Under the pieces are notes generated by a model. That model worked only from the letters and a program-made list of their open reading frames with translations, made no database searches and was not told the DNA's origin. Made by a program: the position numbers and the translations under genes. Below, piece after piece: positions 61,175 through 64,000 of a stretch of DNA of 64,000 nucleotides. Each line of letters starts with the position of its first letter. Position 1 is the first letter of the stretch. Source of the DNA: Stereum hirsutum FP-91666 SS1 (lineage: Eukaryota; Basidiomycota; Agaricomycetes; Russulales; Stereaceae). Location: the NCBI RefSeq assembly GCF_000264905.1, contig NW_006763133.1, positions 1,556,224 to 1,620,223 of the forward strand. Direction: 5' to 3'.

Positions 61175-62034
61175 CAAGTAGGTATACAACTGGAGGTGGT
61201 GTATATGTGCTACTTGTGTGCTTGTAAGGGGATAGGAATGAAACATACAAAGCGGCCGCGGAGCGGCCTGAAAAAAATAACACATCTTCTTGGAAGTATA
61301 GAGAACGTACAGAAAAATGCTGGGCACGAAGCGGCAACCTGAAAGAGCAACGAGGAGAGCTGGGGCCGTTCGAGTGTGGGCGGGTGGCGGCTCGAGGTGC
61401 GAGCTGTGTGACGCGGGCGGAGGGATCGTCTTTCAATCTAATTGTATTGTCTTTTTTTGCCGAAGGAAGGTCTCTTTGGGACCCTGCTGTTTGGGTTGTC
61501 GTGCCAGCCAAACCGCTCGCAAAGCGAAGGCGAGGAGGGAAAAAGACGATCCAAAGGATCAGAAGACGATATAGCCGCGGGCGCTCAAGCGGTAAACGAG
61601 GCACTGTCCATCAATCTTATCGCTATTCGGCAGCTTCCAGATACCCCGGCATTACCTCAGATCTATCAATCATGTCACGCCGGCCAACTTCGAAGGATTT
61701 CTGAGCTGTTTTCATTGCTAGAGGCCCTCCTCCTCCGATACGAACATACAAACTAACTACCTAGGTGCCACCCAAAGATGTTCCCGTCACAACAAGATGC
61801 TCCCGGCACTTGCCGTGTGACAAGAGCGTCTTTTCCTCGGGAGAAGGCCGTGGGCAATGAAGCGAGCAATGCGTGCGATAATGACAGCGTCGCCGGACGT
61901 TCCGAAGCATCCGAAGCATTCCGAAGGACCCACAAGGACTATCATAAGCTATAGTGATCAATTATAATGGATCCCATCCCCTATAGGGAGAGAGGAACCT
62001 TTGTAAATGGAGTTCTTCTTACTAGCAGGATCAT

Positions 62035-62484
62035 TTATAAAGGTCTTACATGTACGCCTGCTCCTCCGAGGCCTTTCCTGCCGTACTGCGCTTCGAGAGC
62101 GTTCCACATCTCCTTGGCAGTCGACTTGGTGTCAAGCATCTGGCCAATGGATTTGGTAACGCAAAGGCGGATCATGCCCATGGCTTTCTCGTCATCTTTG
62201 TCCCACTCAAGAGCGGCGGCAGAAGACGAGGCAGCATTGCTGGACGACGTAGTCGTTTCACCAGCTTGGGTTCCTCCAGCTGCACTTCCACCGGCCTGGG
62301 TGCCAGTGCCAGTGGTGGCGCTAGGAGTGGCAGTAGCCGGGTCAGCAGCAGCCTCAGAGGGGCGCGCGACACGCAGGACGTAGCCGAGACCAACAGAGCA
62401 AAGGCAGGCGAGCATCTTGGGAGCCCAGGAAGGAAGGTTTGTACCATCGAAGACGGGGACAAGCGTAGTGAGAGTAGAAGACAT
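62035..62484 (-). mobile_element. Remnant of a Ty1/copia retrotransposon gag gene
   Basis: An ATG at 62484 opens 149 codons: MSSTLTTLVPVFDGTNLPSW, then KMLACLCSVGLGYVL, an Ala/Ser/Thr-rich linker, and DKDDEKAMGMIRLCVTKSIG followed by STAKEMWNALEAQYGRKG. This is the N-terminal part of copia-type Gag (DUF4219/UBN2 type). The frame stops at 62035, before any zinc knuckle, protease, integrase or reverse transcriptase. None of those is found to the left. No LTR pair was recognised. Confidence 0.75.
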
Positions 62485-62712
62485 ATTTCTTTACCCGTGA
62501 CAAACAGTTGCGACAATGTCTGCAAACTGTTGTACATGACGTCAAGCACTCATATTGCGATATTGATCTCAGCGATTGAGGCGACGTTCCAGGTAACTGG
62601 GAGTTTTAGACTGCAGCCGTTGAAGGCACTGTCATCAATGTCGACCCCGAGAGAGGTTATGTAATGGAATGCGGACGCACAAGATGCGTATGGGAGCATA
62701 TGGTTGTGGTGA

Positions 62713-62814
62713 GAGCCACATACTTATGTAAGTCAAAGTGCCACTTAGCTTTTTGGATTCTGGAACACATGAGAAAGCTAAGTGGCACCAGTCATCATGT
62801 GACTGGTGTGGCTC
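62713..62814. repeat. Nested inverted repeat (hairpin of about 100 nt)
   Basis: Inner arms GTGCCACTTAGCTTT (62738-62752) and AAAGCTAAGTGGCAC (62774-62788) match perfectly over 15 bp with a 21-nt loop. Outer arms GAGCCACA (62713-62720) and TGTGGCTC (62807-62814) also match. Confidence 0.75.
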
Positions 62815-63502
62815 CTAATGAGCCATGTTCAACCACGCCTTGGAGGACGCTGTTCAACACCCCCCTCCCCCCCTACATCCGGTTTTTTATTTTATTCCTG
62901 CCACCCCCTTGCCGGTATCTGCCACTCACAAATGGCCTGCACTGAGTTTCGGACAATGATGAGGCCTATATCAAAGGGTAGTATCAAATATCATTAGCAT
63001 GACTGAAAAATGAAGGAAAAGAGGGGCTAAACAGAAACTAAGGTATACGGCGCGACCTTACACCACACATGCTCCCCGGACGAGACGCGTCAACTCGCGC
63101 CGGCAATTGCCGGGTGAGTTGATGCGGATGTTTAATCGACGTGATGACCTCACGTCATGTGGACAGCCACGTGGATGCACAGTATATAAAGACGAGGCTA
63201 TCTCAGGCCGACCCCATACCACGCTCTATGGCCCCCACCCACAATGCCGTGTATGCCTGCGGCCAGGTCTGTGTTCGTTCATGCGCCCATCCTTACCTGA
63301 GACCTGACTGCGTCTTATTGTCCTGGTTTAGTCGCAGAGCTCATCTACACGGATGTCAACTGATCGCCCCCCTGTCGATCTTCCCTCGCACCACCCTCTC
63401 ATCCCTCCCGAATGGACTTTTGGCAAGGAAGAGGAGACCAGCATCGACCCTGAGAAAATACTTGCCCAAATTTATGCCGATCCCGCAGCCGTCCTTGTAA
63501 GA

Positions 63503-63550
63503 AACATTATAATGGAGTGCGGCAAGGACGCTGAGCTCCATTGTAATGTT
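63503..63550. repeat. Hairpin with 15-bp stem and 18-nt loop
   Basis: AACATTATAATGGAG (63503-63517) and CTCCATTGTAATGTT (63536-63550) are complementary except for one wobble position. Confidence 0.7.
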
Positions 63551-63639
63551 TGACGAGTATTGCCGCACAGCCACACCAGGCCCTGGCACTCTGTCCGGTC
63601 ACTTTCTGCACCGGTCAAATTGGGAAAATCACCAGTGCA

Positions 63640-63950
63640 TTTTCGGGTTTTTGGTATAAAAAATACCAGGGGCAGGGTAGGGACCGGGATGGGGTGCTGG
63701 GGTGCTGGATAGGGGGTGGGGGTAGATGGGTAGCAGGCTGGTAGGGTGCTGTATACATGAATTGGGTGGGTTTTGGCTGGGATTTGGGTACTGGGGACGA
63801 TACTGGGTGTACTGGGGTAGTATTAGGTGCGATAAAAATCGGGGAAAACAGGGAAATAATAGTAGGGATGCTAGGATAGGCCTAGCAGGTGCTGGTTTCT
63901 GGTTTGTTAGGGGGTTAGGGGGTGTTTTGGGGGTGTTTTGGTAACTTTGC
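63640..63950 (+). repeat. G-rich, strand-asymmetric low-complexity segment
   Basis: The plus strand has many runs of three to five G, for example GGGGTGCTGGGGTGCTGG, GGGGGTGGGGGTAGATGGG and TTAGGGGGTTAGGGGGTG. Four or more adjacent G-runs could form quadruplexes. The last motif resembles an expanded TTAGGG telomere unit. Confidence 0.6.
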
Positions 63951-64000
63951 GAGTTTTGTGATTTAGAACGAATGAATCACATTGCTGGGTGTCGTTTCAA

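Larger units (their letters stand above)
59627..62034. other. Gene-poor 2.4-kb region with inverted repeats
   Basis: It contains a 16-bp inverted repeat (59879-59894 and 61159-61174), a motif-rich stretch at 60220-60790, and no recognisable gene. Open frames such as plus 61442-61756 have no family signal. Confidence 0.4.
62485..64000. other. Gene-poor right end with hairpins and G-rich DNA
   Basis: No gene is supported in this 1.5 kb. It holds two hairpins and a strongly G-skewed segment. A 66-codon frame at 63353-63553 overlaps the second hairpin and is not called. Confidence 0.4.

Noticed and set aside
61442..61756. Plus-strand 104-codon frame (ALSINLIAIRQLPDTPALPQ)
   Set aside because: Its C-terminal half looks slightly protein-like, but there is no homology I recognise and no supporting exon.
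63353..63553. Plus-strand 66-codon frame
   Set aside because: It overlaps the hairpin at 63503-63550 and has no family signal; a short gene cannot be excluded.

Overview
This window looks like nuclear DNA of a filamentous basidiomycete, most likely an agaricomycete. The genes are dense and alternate between strands. They are cut by many short GT-AG introns, typically about 50-65 nt, and by some very small exons. Several families typical of mushroom-forming fungi appear: a DUF6533 membrane protein, a BTB/POZ protein of the agaricomycete type, and a seven-helix membrane protein family. No bacterial-type operons or ribosome binding sites are expected or seen. Most coordinates span from start codon to stop codon with introns included. 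Exon borders were read by eye.

0-33 kb is mostly conserved housekeeping genes. In order: Sfi1-like protein (partial), the GID E3 ligase subunit Rmd5/Gid2, ribosome biogenesis factor Nsa1, a membrane-anchored-looking pirin, an amino-acid permease, a peroxisomal enoyl-CoA isomerase ending in HKL, a SmgGDS/Rap1GDS armadillo protein, an OTU deubiquitinase, AP-1 beta-adaptin, a Nepro-domain nucleolar protein, a secreted GPI-type cupredoxin with Met/Cys-rich repeats, a Mso1-like Sec1-binding protein, mitochondrial sulfide:quinone oxidoreductase, aprataxin, and a BTB protein. Many pairs are divergent over 100-400 bp and probably share bidirectional promoters.

33.9-44.3 kb holds a Gyp7-type Rab GAP, a DUF6533 membrane protein and an oil-body-associated (DUF1264) protein. 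Between these lies a repeat-rich island. It contains a 396-bp CACTA-like miniature element, an intron-containing tRNA-Tyr, a LINE/SINE-type retroposon with a perfect 14-bp target duplication, and about sixteen copies of a tRNA T-arm/Pol III B-box sequence (41.5-43.2 kb). The array is interrupted by an 884-bp terminal-inverted-repeat element that carries a tRNA-like sequence.

45-59.6 kb returns to conserved genes: NAC alpha, Trm9, Alg13, pyrroline-5-carboxylate reductase, an unknown small protein, a seven-helix membrane protein with a truncated inverted paralog nearby, proteasome ATPase Rpt3, cap-binding protein CBP20 and an RRM-like protein. From 59.6 kb to the end the DNA is gene-poor: inverted repeats, hairpins, a copia gag remnant and a strongly G-rich strand.

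The most unusual signals are the B-box array, the cluster of microexons (6, 11 and 10 nt in pirin, 8 nt in SQR), and a three-motif module shared by the NAC-alpha and Rpt3/CBP20 promoters.
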